Of a stretch of 64,000 bases of DNA, positions 37,170-46,214 are shown piece after piece; position 1 is the stretch's first letter; each line of letters starts with the position of its first letter. The position numbers were made by a program, and so were the translations under genes. The notes below the pieces were generated by a model that ran no database searches, was not told the origin of the DNA, and was given only the letters and a program-made list of their open reading frames with translations. The stretch comes from Streptococcus mitis. Lineage in GTDB: Bacteria; Bacillota; Bacilli; Lactobacillales; Streptococcaceae. The stretch covers positions 812,501 through 876,500 of the forward strand of contig NZ_CP028415.1 of NCBI RefSeq assembly GCF_000722765.2, given 5' to 3'.

Positions 37170-39638
37170 ATGCAGGATAGAAATTTAGTGAATGTCAATC
37201 TGACAAAGGAGATGAAGACGAGCTTTATCGACTACGCCATGAGTGTTATCGTAGCGCGGGCCCTTCCTGATGTTCGAGATGGCTTGAAACCTGTTCACCG
37301 TCGGATTCTCTACGGAATGAACGAACTGGGTGTTACTCCAGACAAACCTCATAAAAAATCTGCTCGTATTACAGGGGATGTCATGGGTAAATATCATCCA
37401 CACGGGGATTCTTCTATCTATGAAGCCATGGTCCGTATGGCTCAATGGTGGAGTTACCGTTACATGCTTGTAGATGGTCATGGGAACTTTGGTTCCATGG
37501 ATGGTGATGGTGCTGCCGCCCAGCGTTACACTGAGGCACGTATGAGCAAGATTGCTCTGGAGATGCTTCGTGATATTAACAAAAACACGGTAGACTTTGT
37601 AGATAACTATGATGCCAATGAACGAGAACCCTTGGTCTTGCCAGCACGCTTTCCTAACCTTTTAGTTAATGGAGCAACTGGTATTGCCGTTGGGATGGCA
37701 ACAAATATTCCCCCTCATAACTTGGGTGAAACCATTGATGCAGTGAAGTTGGTTATGGACAATCCTGAAGTGACCACCAAGGACTTGATGGAAGTCTTAC
37801 CTGGGCCAGATTTTCCAACTGGTGCTCTTGTTATGGGGAAATCAGGTATTCATAAGGCTTACGAAACAGGTAAAGGTTCTATTGTCCTTCGTTCACGTAC
37901 TGAAATTGAAGAAACTAAGACTGGCCGTGAGCGTATTGTTGTAACGGAATTTCCTTATATGGTCAATAAAACAAAGGTGCATGAGCATATTGTTCGTTTG
38001 GTTCAGGAAAAACGCATTGAGGGCATTACAGCAGTACGTGATGAGTCAAACCGAGAAGGGGTTCGATTTGTTATTGAAGTCAAGCGTGATGCCTCAGCCA
38101 ATGTTATCCTCAACAACCTCTTCAAGATGACCCAGATGCAAACCAACTTTGGTTTCAATATGCTTGCTATCCAAAATGGTGTACCCAAGATTTTGTCTCT
38201 TCGTCAGATTTTGGACGCTTATATCGAGCACCAAAAAGAAGTGGTTGTTCGTCGTACTCGTTTTGACAAGGAAAAAGCAGAAGCGCGTGCACACATTTTA
38301 GAAGGTCTCTTAATTGCACTAGACCATATCGACGAAGTGATTCGTATCATCCGTGCTAGTGAAACGGATGCGGAAGCACAAGCTGAGTTGATGAGCAAAT
38401 TCAAGTTATCTGAACGTCAAAGTCAAGCCATTCTTGATATGCGTCTTCGTCGTTTAACAGGTTTGGAACGCGATAAGATTCAGTCTGAGTATGATGACCT
38501 CTTGGCTCTGATTGCAGATTTAGCAGATATTCTAGCTAAGCCGGAACGTGTTTCTCAGATCATCAAGGATGAATTAGATGAAGTCAAGCGTAAGTTTGGT
38601 GACCAACGTCGTACTGAATTGATGGTTGGTGAAGTCTTAAGTCTCGAAGATGAGGATCTAATTGAAGAAGCTGATGTCTTGATCACTCTTTCTAACAAAG
38701 GCTACATTAAACGTTTGGACCAAGCTGAGTTTACTGCTCAAAAACGTGGGGGTCGTGGTGTTCAAGGTACAGGTGTTAAGGATGATGATTTTGTTCGTGA
38801 GTTAGTGTCAACTAGTACCCATGATCACCTGCTCTTCTTTACAAATAAAGGTCGTGTCTATCGCCTTAAAGGTTATGAAATTCCTGAGTATGGTCGTACT
38901 GCCAAGGGATTACCAATAGTTAATCTTTTAAAATTGGATGAAGGTGAAAGTATTCAGACCATCATCAATGTTGAGTCTGAACGTAGTGATGATGCTTACC
39001 TATTCTTCACAACCCGTCATGGTATTGTGAAGAGAACCAGCGTTAAGGAATTTGCTAATATCCGTCAAAATGGACTTAAAGCATTGAACCTCAAGGATGA
39101 AGATGAGTTGATTAATGTCTTGCTGACAGAAGAGGACACGGATATTATCATTGGTACAAAGTTTGGTTATTCAGTTCGCTTTAATCAATCAGCCGTTCGT
39201 GGTATGAGTCGTATCGCCACTGGTGTGAAAGGTGTTAACCTTCGTGAGGGAGACACAGTTGTTGGTGCTAGTGTGATTACAGACCAGGACGAGGTTCTTA
39301 TCATCACAGAAAAGGGGTATGGTAAGCGCACAGTTGCGACCGAATATCCAACTAAAGGTCGTGGTGGTAAAGGGATGCAAACCGCTAAGATTACAGAAAA
39401 GAACGGTTCTCTTGCTGGTCTTATGACCGTTAAAGGCGATGAAGATTTGATGATTATCACTGATACAGGTGTCATGATTCGAACTAACGTTGCTAATATT
39501 TCTCAAACAGGTCGCTCAACTATGGGAGTTAAAGTGATGCGCCTAGACCAAGATGCTAAAATTGTAACCTTTACTACGGTTGCAGCTGCAGAAAAAGAAG
39601 AAGTTGGGACAGAAAACGAAACAGAAGGTGAAGCATAA
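37170..39638 (+). CDS. gyrA: DNA gyrase subunit A
   Basis: This 822-aa subunit cuts and rejoins DNA as gyrase introduces negative supercoils with GyrB. The start at 37170 gives the conserved [15 protein letters not shown]; an in-frame ATG at 37155 overlaps the GAGG ribosome site. The catalytic tyrosine is Y120 ([11 protein letters not shown]). The quinolone-resistance region reads HGDSSIYEA with S81 and E85, the residues usual in fluoroquinolone-susceptible pneumococci. The C-terminal beta-pinwheel begins around residue 500 and has the GyrA-box-like [10 protein letters not shown]. The stop codon overlaps the srtA ATG by one base (TAATG), so srtA is translationally coupled. Confidence 0.97.
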   Translation: MQDRNLVNVNLTKEMKTSFIDYAMSVIVARALPDVRDGLKPVHRRILYGMNELGVTPDKPHKKSARITGDVMGKYHPHGDSSIYEAMVRMAQWWSYRYMLVDGHGNFGSMDGDGAAAQRYTEARMSKIALEMLRDINKNTVDFVDNYDANEREPLVLPARFPNLLVNGATGIAVGMATNIPPHNLGETIDAVKLVMDNPEVTTKDLMEVLPGPDFPTGALVMGKSGIHKAYETGKGSIVLRSRTEIEETKTGRERIVVTEFPYMVNKTKVHEHIVRLVQEKRIEGITAVRDESNREGVRFVIEVKRDASANVILNNLFKMTQMQTNFGFNMLAIQNGVPKILSLRQILDAYIEHQKEVVVRRTRFDKEKAEARAHILEGLLIALDHIDEVIRIIRASETDAEAQAELMSKFKLSERQSQAILDMRLRRLTGLERDKIQSEYDDLLALIADLADILAKPERVSQIIKDELDEVKRKFGDQRRTELMVGEVLSLEDEDLIEEADVLITLSNKGYIKRLDQAEFTAQKRGGRGVQGTGVKDDDFVRELVSTSTHDHLLFFTNKGRVYRLKGYEIPEYGRTAKGLPIVNLLKLDEGESIQTIINVESERSDDAYLFFTTRHGIVKRTSVKEFANIRQNGLKALNLKDEDELINVLLTEEDTDIIIGTKFGYSVRFNQSAVRGMSRIATGVKGVNLREGDTVVGASVITDQDEVLIITEKGYGKRTVATEYPTKGRGGKGMQTAKITEKNGSLAGLMTVKGDEDLMIITDTGVMIRTNVANISQTGRSTMGVKVMRLDQDAKIVTFTTVAAAEKEEVGTENETEGEA

Positions 39639-40381
39639 TGTCTCATAAAAAGAATAAAAAGAAAACAAACCGTAAAAATTTACTAATCAATATCTTGGCA
39701 GGATTCTTAATCATCTTGTCAATAGCTTTGATTTTCAATTCAAAAATTCGTGATATGTTCATGGTTTGGAATACCAATAAATACCAAGTCAGCCAGGTAT
39801 CAAAAGAAAAATTGGAAGAAAATCAAGATACAGAAGGTAATTTTGACTTTGACTCAGTAAAAGCCATTTCGTCAGAAGCTGTCTTGTCCTCACAGTGGGA
39901 TTCACAAAAATTACCAGTTATTGGTGGAATTGCTATTCCTGAAGTAGAAATTAACTTGCCTATTTTTAAAGGTCTTGATAATGTCAATCTCTTCTATGGA
40001 GCTGGTACGATGAAGCGTGACCAAGTGATGGGGAAAGGAAACTATTCACTTGCGAGCCATCACATCTTCACGGCGGAAAATGCCAGTCAGATGCTCTTTT
40101 CTCCATTATCACGTGCTAAAAATGGAATGAAAATTTATCTAACCGATAAGGATAAGGTTTATACTTATGTCATTCATGAGGTCAAGCATGTGACACCAGA
40201 TCACGTTGACGAGATTGATGACCGTAGTGGTGTTAATGAAATCACACTTGTAACCTGTGAGGACTATGATGCGACAGAGCGTATTATCGTAAAAGGTGAT
40301 CTGAAAGATACAACAGACTATTCAAAAACACCTGAAGAAATTCTAACAGCTTTCAATCAACCATATAAACAACGTTATTAA
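39638..40381 (+). CDS. srtA: Class A sortase SrtA
   Basis: This 247-aa membrane transpeptidase cleaves LPXTG motifs and links surface proteins to peptidoglycan. A basic N-terminus and one membrane helix (residues 14-34) give type II topology. Catalytic residues are H141 (SLASHH), C207 (LVTCED) and R215 (ATERII), the same numbering as pneumococcal SrtA. The ATG overlaps the gyrA stop, a conserved gyrA-srtA arrangement in streptococci. It is the expected anchoring enzyme for the giant LPNTG protein at 17370. A terminator follows. Confidence 0.96.
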   Translation: MSHKKNKKKTNRKNLLINILAGFLIILSIALIFNSKIRDMFMVWNTNKYQVSQVSKEKLEENQDTEGNFDFDSVKAISSEAVLSSQWDSQKLPVIGGIAIPEVEINLPIFKGLDNVNLFYGAGTMKRDQVMGKGNYSLASHHIFTAENASQMLFSPLSRAKNGMKIYLTDKDKVYTYVIHEVKHVTPDHVDEIDDRSGVNEITLVTCEDYDATERIIVKGDLKDTTDYSKTPEEILTAFNQPYKQRY

Positions 40382-40385
40382 AGAT

Positions 40386-40422
40386 AAAATCAGTAAAATC
40401 TTAGATTTTACTGATTTTTTTA
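40386..40422 (+). terminator. Intrinsic terminator of gyrA-srtA
   Basis: AAAATCAGTAAAATC (40386-40400) pairs perfectly with GATTTTACTGATTTT (40404-40418) around three bases, followed by T residues. Confidence 0.9.
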
Positions 40423-40457
40423 TAGATAGAGTTTCAAAATAAACGGTTATGAAATAC

Positions 40458-40495
40458 AGAAAACGCTTCCTGAAATCGAAAGTTTGTGATATAAT
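40458..40495 (+). promoter_or_regulatory. Promoter and overlapping cre site of the FNT transporter gene
   Basis: The extended -10 TGATATAAT ends at 40495. The probable -35 is TTCCTG (40467-40472), 17 bases before TATAAT (40490-40495). AGAAAACGCTTCCT (40458-40471) matches the cre consensus TGWAARCGYTWNCW at 13 of 14 positions and covers most of the -35, so CcpA should repress this promoter on preferred sugars. Confidence 0.78.
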
Positions 40496-40525
40496 TATCA
40501 GGTAAAAAAGTTTTAGGAGTTTATT

Positions 40526-41323
40526 ATGGTTTCTTCAGAATTTATCTCAAAGATTGAATTTGCTTGCAAGAAGAAAGAAAGTCTTTATAGTCAAAGCAAA
40601 TTTAAGTATGCGATTCGTTCGATGTTTGCAGGTGCCTTTTTAACCTTCAGTACTGCTGCTGGTGCAGTTGGGGCTGACTTGATTAATAAAATCGTACCTG
40701 GTAGTGGACGCTTCCTCTTCCCTTTTGTCTTTGCTTGGGGTTTGGCCTACATTGTTTTCTTGAATGCCGAGTTGGTAACATCAAACATGATGTTCTTGAC
40801 TGCTGGTAGTTTCTTGAAAAAAATTTCTTGGAGAAAAACAGCTGAGATTCTACTTTACTGTACCTTGTTCAACCTTATTGGAGCCTTGATAGCAGGTTGG
40901 GGCTTTGCTCATTCGGCAGCCTATGCGAATCTGACACACGATAGTTTCATCTCAGGTGTTGTTGAGATGAAGTTAGGCCGTTCAAATGAATTAATCTTGC
41001 TTGAGGCGATTTTGGCAAATATTTTCGTAAATATTGCGATTCTGTCATTTGTTTTGGTCAAAGATGGTGGTGCCAAACTTTGGCTTGTGCTGTCAGCGAT
41101 TTACATGTTTGTATTCTTAACAAACGAGCACATTGCTGCGAACTTTGCTTCTTTCGCGATTGTAAAATTCAGTGTTGCTGCTGACTCAATTGCCAACTTC
41201 GGTATTGGAAATATGCTTCGCCACTGGGGTGTAACCTTCATCGGAAACTTTATCGGAGGAGGCCTCTTGATGGGTCTTCCATATGCCTTCCTCAATAAAA
41301 ATGAAGATACTTATGTAGATTAA
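40526..41323 (+). CDS. Formate/nitrite transporter (FNT) family channel
   Basis: This 265-aa integral membrane protein has six predicted helices and the FNT fold features: SMFAGAFLTFSTAAGAVGAD early on, FAWGLAYIVFLNAELVTSNMM (about residues 69-89), and FANFASFAIVKF near the end. FocA/NirC proteins are pentameric channels for formate, nitrite or related monovalent anions. In a lactic streptococcus formate export during mixed-acid fermentation is the likely role, and this fits the strong cre overlapping its promoter. It is a single-gene unit, ending at the terminator at 41331. The substrate cannot be fixed from sequence. Confidence 0.9.
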   Translation: MVSSEFISKIEFACKKKESLYSQSKFKYAIRSMFAGAFLTFSTAAGAVGADLINKIVPGSGRFLFPFVFAWGLAYIVFLNAELVTSNMMFLTAGSFLKKISWRKTAEILLYCTLFNLIGALIAGWGFAHSAAYANLTHDSFISGVVEMKLGRSNELILLEAILANIFVNIAILSFVLVKDGGAKLWLVLSAIYMFVFLTNEHIAANFASFAIVKFSVAADSIANFGIGNMLRHWGVTFIGNFIGGGLLMGLPYAFLNKNEDTYVD

Positions 41324-41330
41324 GAAAATG

Positions 41331-41354
41331 AGCACGATTGAGTCGTGCTTTTTT
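41331..41354 (+). terminator. Intrinsic terminator after the FNT gene
   Basis: AGCACGA (41331-41337) pairs with TCGTGCT (41343-41349), followed by T residues. Confidence 0.88.
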
Positions 41355-41405
41355 CATTTTTAAAATAGAGTAATAGCTATTTGTTATATCAAAATATAGA
41401 AAACT

Positions 41406-41439
41406 AATATTGGTAAACTATACCTTAAGGTGCTACAAT
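41406..41439 (+). promoter_or_regulatory. Promoter and MET-box-like operator of metY
   Basis: TTGGTA (41410-41415) and an extended TACAAT (41434-41439) are separated by 18 bases. The 17 bases at 41406-41422 end in AAACTATA and match the streptococcal MET-box TATAGTTTSAAACTATA at 12 of 17 positions, overlapping the -35. A perfect ten-base palindrome, ACCTTAAGGT, is at 41422-41431 in the spacer. Regulation by an MtaR/MetR-type LysR protein is likely but inferred. Confidence 0.6.
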
Positions 41440-41470
41440 ATCTTTAATCAAACTATTAGGAGGTCGCCCT

Positions 41471-42751
41471 ATGACTCGTGATTTTAAATTTGAAACTTTG
41501 CAACTACATGCTGGTCAAGTTGTGGATCCAGCTACCAAGTCTCGTGCAGTGCCGATTTATCAAACAACATCCTTTGTTTTTGATGATACGCAGGAAGGTG
41601 CCGATTTGTTTGCCTTGAGAAAACCAGGGAACATTTATACTCGTATTACCAATCCTACAACAGCTGCCTTTGAAGAAAGAATTGCTGCCCTTGAAGGTGG
41701 TGTCGGAGCTCTTGCAACTGCATCAGGTATGTCCGCAGTGACTTATACGATTTTGGCACTTGCCCACGCTGGTGACCATGTAGTTGCAGCATCAACTATT
41801 TACGGTGGAACCTTCAATCTTTTGAAAGAAACCCTTCCTCGTTATGGTATCACAACAACCTTTGTCGACATTGATAATTTGGAGGAAGTGGAAGCAGCTA
41901 TCAATGACAATACCAAGCTTGTTCTGATTGAAACCTTGGGTAACCCCTTGATTAATATTCCAGATTTGGAAAAATTGGCAGAGATTGCTCATAAGTATCA
42001 GATTCCACTTGTTTCTGACAATACTTTTGCTACACCTTATTTGATTAACGTCTTTTCTCACGGTGTAGATATTGCTATTCACTCTGCGACTAAGTTTATC
42101 GGTGGCCATGGTACGACTATTGGTGGCGTTATTGTCGATAGCGGTCGTTTTGACTGGGCGGCTTCAGGGAAATTCCCTCAATTTGTTGACGAGGATCCAA
42201 GCTATCACAACTTGAGCTATACTCGTGATGTGGGTGCAGCAGCCTTTATTATCGCAGTCCGTGTCCAATTGCTTCGTGATACAGGTGCAGCCTTGTCACC
42301 ATTTAATGCCTTCCTCTTGCTTCAAGGACTGGAAACACTTTCTCTTCGTGTCGAACGTCATGTGCAAAATGCAGAGAAAATTGTTGATTTCCTTGTCAAC
42401 CATCCTAAGGTAGAAAAAGTCAATTATCCAAAACTTGCAGATAGTCCTTACCATGCCTTGGCTGAGAAATACTTGCCTAAAGGTGTGGGCTCAATCTTTA
42501 CCTTCCATGTCAAAGGTGGGGAGGCAGAGGCACGCAAGGTAATTGATCATTTAGAAATCTTTTCTGATCTAGCAAACGTGGCAGATGCTAAATCGCTTGT
42601 TGTCCATCCAGCAACAACCACCCATGGTCAATTGTCAGAAAAAGACCTTGAAGCTGCAGGTGTCACACCAAACCAAATCCGCTTGTCAATCGGACTTGAA
42701 AATGTAGAGGATTTGATTGAAGACTTGCGATTGGCCTTGGAGAAAATTTAA
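41471..42751 (+). CDS. metY: O-acetylhomoserine sulfhydrylase (MetY / Cys-Met PLP enzyme)
   Basis: This 426-aa enzyme belongs to the Cys/Met-metabolism PLP family. The length and the N-terminal FETLQLHAGQ...IYQTTSFVFDDTQEGADLF favour O-acetylhomoserine aminocarboxypropyltransferase, which makes homocysteine directly from sulfide, over the shorter cystathionine synthases. The PLP lysine is K208 in HSATKFIGGHGT. AGGAGG is nine bases before the ATG. It stands alone between terminators, with a MET-box-like operator at its promoter, consistent with a methionine supply role. Exact sulfur donor specificity is inferred. Confidence 0.9.
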   Translation: MTRDFKFETLQLHAGQVVDPATKSRAVPIYQTTSFVFDDTQEGADLFALRKPGNIYTRITNPTTAAFEERIAALEGGVGALATASGMSAVTYTILALAHAGDHVVAASTIYGGTFNLLKETLPRYGITTTFVDIDNLEEVEAAINDNTKLVLIETLGNPLINIPDLEKLAEIAHKYQIPLVSDNTFATPYLINVFSHGVDIAIHSATKFIGGHGTTIGGVIVDSGRFDWAASGKFPQFVDEDPSYHNLSYTRDVGAAAFIIAVRVQLLRDTGAALSPFNAFLLLQGLETLSLRVERHVQNAEKIVDFLVNHPKVEKVNYPKLADSPYHALAEKYLPKGVGSIFTFHVKGGEAEARKVIDHLEIFSDLANVADAKSLVVHPATTTHGQLSEKDLEAAGVTPNQIRLSIGLENVEDLIEDLRLALEKI

Positions 42752-42763
42752 AGTAAAAGAAGA

Positions 42764-42793
42764 TAAACAGTGGGTTTCGACTCGCTGTTTTTG
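42764..42793 (+). terminator. Intrinsic terminator of metY
   Basis: AACAGTGGG pairs with CTCGCTGTT (ending about 42789), with G-T pairs, around a TTTCGA loop, then a short T run. Confidence 0.75.
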
Positions 42794-42808
42794 ATTTTCC
42801 TTCAGGCA

Positions 42809-42817
42809 TGATATAAT
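42809..42817 (+). promoter_or_regulatory. Extended -10 promoter of the DUF2130 gene
   Basis: TGATATAAT at 42809-42817, 30 bases before the start codon. Confidence 0.72.
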
Positions 42818-42846
42818 GGTTAAAGAAGTCTAGAAAGAGGAACGAT

Positions 42847-44121
42847 ATGAACGAAATCAAATGTCCCAACTGTGGGGAAGTCTTTACAGTAAATGAGAGC
42901 CAGTATGCTGAACTTTTATCCCAAGTGAGAACGGCAGAGTTTGATAAGGAACTACATGATCGGATGAAGCAGGAACTGGCCTTGGCTGAGCAAAAGGCCA
43001 TGAATGAACAACAGTCTAAACTAGCTCAAAAAGACCAAGAAATTGCGCAATTACAGAGTCAAATCCAAAACTTTGATACAGAAAAAGAACTGGCCAAGAA
43101 AGAGGTTGAACAGACAAGCCATCAGGCTTTATTAGCAAAAGACAAGGAAGTGCAGGCCTTGGAAAACCAATTGGCCACCTTGCGTTTGGAGCATGAAAAT
43201 CAACTACAGAAGACCCTTTCTGACCTAGAAAAAGAACGTGATCAAGTCCAAAATCAGCTCCTCTTGCAAGAAAAGGAAAATGAGCTGTCTTTGGCTTCTG
43301 TTAAACAAAACTATGAAGCCCAGCTTAAAGCAGCCAGTGAACAAGTCGAATTTTACAAGAATTTCAAAGCCCAACAATCCACAAAAGCAATTGGAGAAAG
43401 TCTGGAACAGTATGCGGAAAGTGAGTTTAACAAGGTCCGTAGTTTCGCCTTTCCAAATGCTTACTTTGAGAAGGATAACAAGGTCTCTGCGCGTGGGTCT
43501 AAGGGGGACTTTATCTTTCGTGAGAGTGATGAAAATGGCGTAGAGATTATCTCCATCATGTTTGAGATGAAAAATGAAGCTGACGGAACAGAGAAGAAGC
43601 ATAAGAATGCAGATTTTTATAAGGAATTGGATAAGGACCGTCGGGAGAAGAACTGTGAGTATGCAGTTTTGGTGACCATGCTTGAAGCTGATAACGACTA
43701 CTTTAACACAGGGATTGTTGACGTCAGCCATGAGTACGAAAAGATGTATGTGGTTCGTCCTCAATTCTTTATCCAGTTGATTGGTCTCTTACGTAATGCG
43801 GCGCTAAATTTCCTAAAATACAAGCAGGAGCTGGCCTTGGTGCGTGAGCAAAATATTGACATTACGCATTTTGAAGAAGACTTAGATGCCTTTAAACTAG
43901 CCTTTGCTAAGAACTATAACTCAGCTTCGACTAACTTTGGCAAAGCAATCGATGAAATCGACAAGGCCATCAAACGCATGGAAGAGGTTAAGAAGTTCCT
44001 AACCACATCCGAAAACCAACTCCGCCTCGCTAACAACAAGTTGGAAGATGTTTCGGTCAAAAAATTGACCCGTAAAAATCCAACCATGAAAGCGAAATTT
44101 GAAGCATTGAAGGGGGAGTAG
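42847..44121 (+). CDS. DUF2130 protein: zinc ribbon, coiled coil and nuclease-like domain
   Basis: This 424-aa protein starts with half of a zinc ribbon (CPNCGEVF, residues 5-12). A long Gln/Glu/Lys-rich coiled coil follows (about 25-185). The C-terminal DUF2130 domain (about 200-400) has the pattern GSKGDFIFRE...ISIMFEMKNE, reminiscent of PD-(D/E)XK nucleases. The family is widespread and mostly uncharacterised; a DNA-related role is plausible but unproven. AGAGGAA precedes the ATG and an extended -10 is 30 bases upstream. It borders the paralog array at 44.2-46.1 kb. Confidence 0.85.
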   Translation: MNEIKCPNCGEVFTVNESQYAELLSQVRTAEFDKELHDRMKQELALAEQKAMNEQQSKLAQKDQEIAQLQSQIQNFDTEKELAKKEVEQTSHQALLAKDKEVQALENQLATLRLEHENQLQKTLSDLEKERDQVQNQLLLQEKENELSLASVKQNYEAQLKAASEQVEFYKNFKAQQSTKAIGESLEQYAESEFNKVRSFAFPNAYFEKDNKVSARGSKGDFIFRESDENGVEIISIMFEMKNEADGTEKKHKNADFYKELDKDRREKNCEYAVLVTMLEADNDYFNTGIVDVSHEYEKMYVVRPQFFIQLIGLLRNAALNFLKYKQELALVREQNIDITHFEEDLDAFKLAFAKNYNSASTNFGKAIDEIDKAIKRMEEVKKFLTTSENQLRLANNKLEDVSVKKLTRKNPTMKAKFEALKGE

Positions 44122-44164
44122 CCTTAAATATGAAATAACTTTAAAATAGTCGTATGTCTACATT

Positions 44165-44221
44165 AAATATTTACAACTTTATGTTCAGGAAGCGAAGAAA
44201 TATTTAGAAGGAGAAAACTGA
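44165..44221 (+). pseudogene. Relic 3' end of a third copy of the tandem TPR-like membrane gene
   Basis: A 32-base stretch ending about 44209 is identical to the 3' end of the gene at 44489-45331 (near 45288-45319). In the same frame it reads [14 protein letters not shown] and then a stop at 44219-44221. No matching upstream body is present, since the DUF2130 gene ends at 44121. This is a leftover from deletion or recombination in the paralog array. Confidence 0.75.
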
Positions 44222-44310
44222 TATAAGTTCTTACCGTACGTCACCTATGTGAAGGAGCATAATCAGGTTAATAAGATTATGCAACAGTTAAAATTACTAA
44301 CGAGACGGGA

Positions 44311-44511
44311 TTGTCAAAGGTATATCATGGAGAACAGTTTTTAAAAGCGATAGTTGCTACAGTTTTTGTTATTGGTGCTTTAATTTATGGTGTTACATTT
44401 AGTGCATTTACATTTGGCTTTGGAGTCTTGATAGCGATTCTAGTAATTGCGATCGACTTCTTATATTTAAGTTCTACAATGGAGGATAATGGTGAAAGAG
44501 ATTTTAAATAA
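44311..44511 (+). CDS. Possible 66-aa membrane protein (TTG start)
   Basis: This frame encodes about 66 residues with two hydrophobic segments ([20 protein letters not shown] and [19 protein letters not shown]). No ATG is available; TTG at 44311 is the only reasonable start and its ribosome site is weak. The frame continues 13 codons upstream with protein-like sequence before a stop, so this may be the surviving end of a longer, broken gene. It contains the GGAGG ribosome site of the next gene and overlaps it by 23 bases, which suggests translational coupling. Function is unknown. Confidence 0.45.
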   Translation: MSKVYHGEQFLKAIVATVFVIGALIYGVTFSAFTFGFGVLIAILVIAIDFLYLSSTMEDNGERDFK

Positions 44512-45331
44512 CTATTCGTTGAAAATATCTAGATTTGAAATTCCCAAATTATATAGTTTGACAAAAATAGTATACATTTGCTTAATTCCTATAGTTTGCC
44601 TATCATTTATAGGCATGGTTGTTGAATTATTTAAAGGTGGGGAAATGAATTTTATGAAATTCATTACTTATACGGTAGTATGTTTTGGGTTTGAGACATT
44701 GATTTCATTAAACAATAAACTGGTTAAATTAGCTGTAGACAATATCTTTTTGACAGATATTAATTTCGACAAGCACATAAGTTATTATCGTTATGTAGCT
44801 GAACACTCGGTTAAGTCACAACAGCTGTTCAATAATGCAAATTGTTTACTAGCTATTGCCCAATCGCTATACTACCAAGGAAAGTTTGAAGAAACACTTG
44901 ATAATTTGGAACGAATAAATTTTGAGGGTAAAAATTTTAATAAGAAATTTGAAATCGAATTATCCACAACTTACTTTAAGATTCTTTCACTTATCCATGA
45001 TGATAGAGTAGAAGAAATTTCGAACCAAATCGATATGTTAGCTACATTAAAAGTTCGAACAAATTCTCAGGTTGCTAGGAAGACGAATGTAATAAACATA
45101 ATAAAAGCTATAGAGGATATTGTTTTAAAGAAAAAATCAAACGACTACTTTGACATTACTGAACCTGAAAATAAGTTAGCTCGAATCATGTTCTCTTATT
45201 ACGGCGCTCTTAATGCTCAGCTAAAAGGAGATGAAGCTCGTGCCCGTAGTTTGTTTGAAAGTATTGTCCATGAAAATCCAGAACTCTTTTATGTTCAGGA
45301 AGCGAAGAAATATTTAGAATTAGTGAAATGA
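44489..45331 (+). CDS. Membrane protein with C-terminal TPR-like domain (paralog 1)
   Basis: This 280-aa protein has two N-terminal hydrophobic segments (about residues 25-47 and 57-75), then a soluble helical region. [18 protein letters not shown] and [21 protein letters not shown] have the spacing of tetratricopeptide-like helices. The last 65 or so residues are almost identical to those of the next gene. The ATG at 44489 is three bases after GGAGG; a GTG one codon later has better spacing and may be the real start. I do not recognise a function. Location beside a paralog and a relic copy indicates a small, evolving gene family. Confidence 0.75.
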   Translation: MVKEILNNYSLKISRFEIPKLYSLTKIVYICLIPIVCLSFIGMVVELFKGGEMNFMKFITYTVVCFGFETLISLNNKLVKLAVDNIFLTDINFDKHISYYRYVAEHSVKSQQLFNNANCLLAIAQSLYYQGKFEETLDNLERINFEGKNFNKKFEIELSTTYFKILSLIHDDRVEEISNQIDMLATLKVRTNSQVARKTNVINIIKAIEDIVLKKKSNDYFDITEPENKLARIMFSYYGALNAQLKGDEARARSLFESIVHENPELFYVQEAKKYLELVK

Positions 45332-45340
45332 GAGTAATAT

Positions 45341-46141
45341 ATGAAATTAGTAAAAAAAATAGTAAGTAGGGCGACAGAAAACACTCTTTTACAACTTGAT
45401 AGGGTTATTCTAATTTGCTCAATTATTGGACTTGTTTTGGATGTGATGGCAGTATGCTTAGTATTTCAAAGCAATTTGGAAATATTGGGATTCATATTAT
45501 TAGTTATTGTCTTTTTAGTTCTCGGCTTTGTATTTTATTTAAGATTTGTATCTAGAAAAGTTATTGTTCTAGTGTTACACGATTCTATTGATCTTAAGCT
45601 CTATGTAGACATGTTAAGAGTTCAATCAGAAAAATCTATTAAGCCCTTTAGGGCAACATATCGTGAGAATTACCAAATTATCCAAGGTCGAGTGGCTTAT
45701 TTAAAAGGAGATTTTCAAGCTGCCAAGGAAAATATGTCCAAATATGATTTGAAAAAAATTTGGAAGAGATTCAGAACCCCTGCGTTTTTAATATCAAGCT
45801 TTGAACTATTAACAGTTTCCATTCATCTTCAAGATGCGCAAGATATTGCTTTCTTTGAGGAACAATTGTCCAAGGCACCAGATTTTAAAGGAGGCAAAGC
45901 TAAACTTGTTGCTCAAGCCCAAGCCATAAAAGATATTGTGTTCAATAAAGAAGTGAACGACTACTTCGACATTACTGAACCAGAAAGTAAGTTAGCTCGA
46001 ATCATGTTTTCTTATTATGGAGCTCTCAATGCCCAGCTAAAAGGAGATGAAGCTCATGCCCGAAGTTTGTTTGAAAGCATTGCCCATGAAAATCCAGAAC
46101 TCTTTTATGTTCAGGAAGCTAGGAAGTATTTAGAAAAATGA
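45341..46141 (+). CDS. Membrane protein with C-terminal TPR-like domain (paralog 2)
   Basis: This 266-aa protein has two N-terminal membrane helices (about residues 22-44 and 47-68), different in sequence from paralog 1. A helical soluble region follows ([15 protein letters not shown]), then a shared C-terminal block starting [20 protein letters not shown] and ending [10 protein letters not shown]. The shared block corresponds to near-identical DNA at 45161-45320 and 45979-46138. It starts nine bases after paralog 1, so both are in one transcript. Function is unknown. The pattern of conserved end and divergent head suggests gene conversion or domain shuffling. Confidence 0.75.
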   Translation: MKLVKKIVSRATENTLLQLDRVILICSIIGLVLDVMAVCLVFQSNLEILGFILLVIVFLVLGFVFYLRFVSRKVIVLVLHDSIDLKLYVDMLRVQSEKSIKPFRATYRENYQIIQGRVAYLKGDFQAAKENMSKYDLKKIWKRFRTPAFLISSFELLTVSIHLQDAQDIAFFEEQLSKAPDFKGGKAKLVAQAQAIKDIVFNKEVNDYFDITEPESKLARIMFSYYGALNAQLKGDEAHARSLFESIAHENPELFYVQEARKYLEK

Positions 46142-46214
46142 GCTGATATAGTTTTAAAATCTGTCTAAGATAGAATATGTTGATGTAAAGTGAAAAGGGA
46201 ATTAGAAAGCAAAA

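Noticed and set aside
37170-37500. gyrA checked for quinolone-resistance substitutions
   Set aside because: S81 and E85 are the usual susceptible residues, so nothing unusual is reported.
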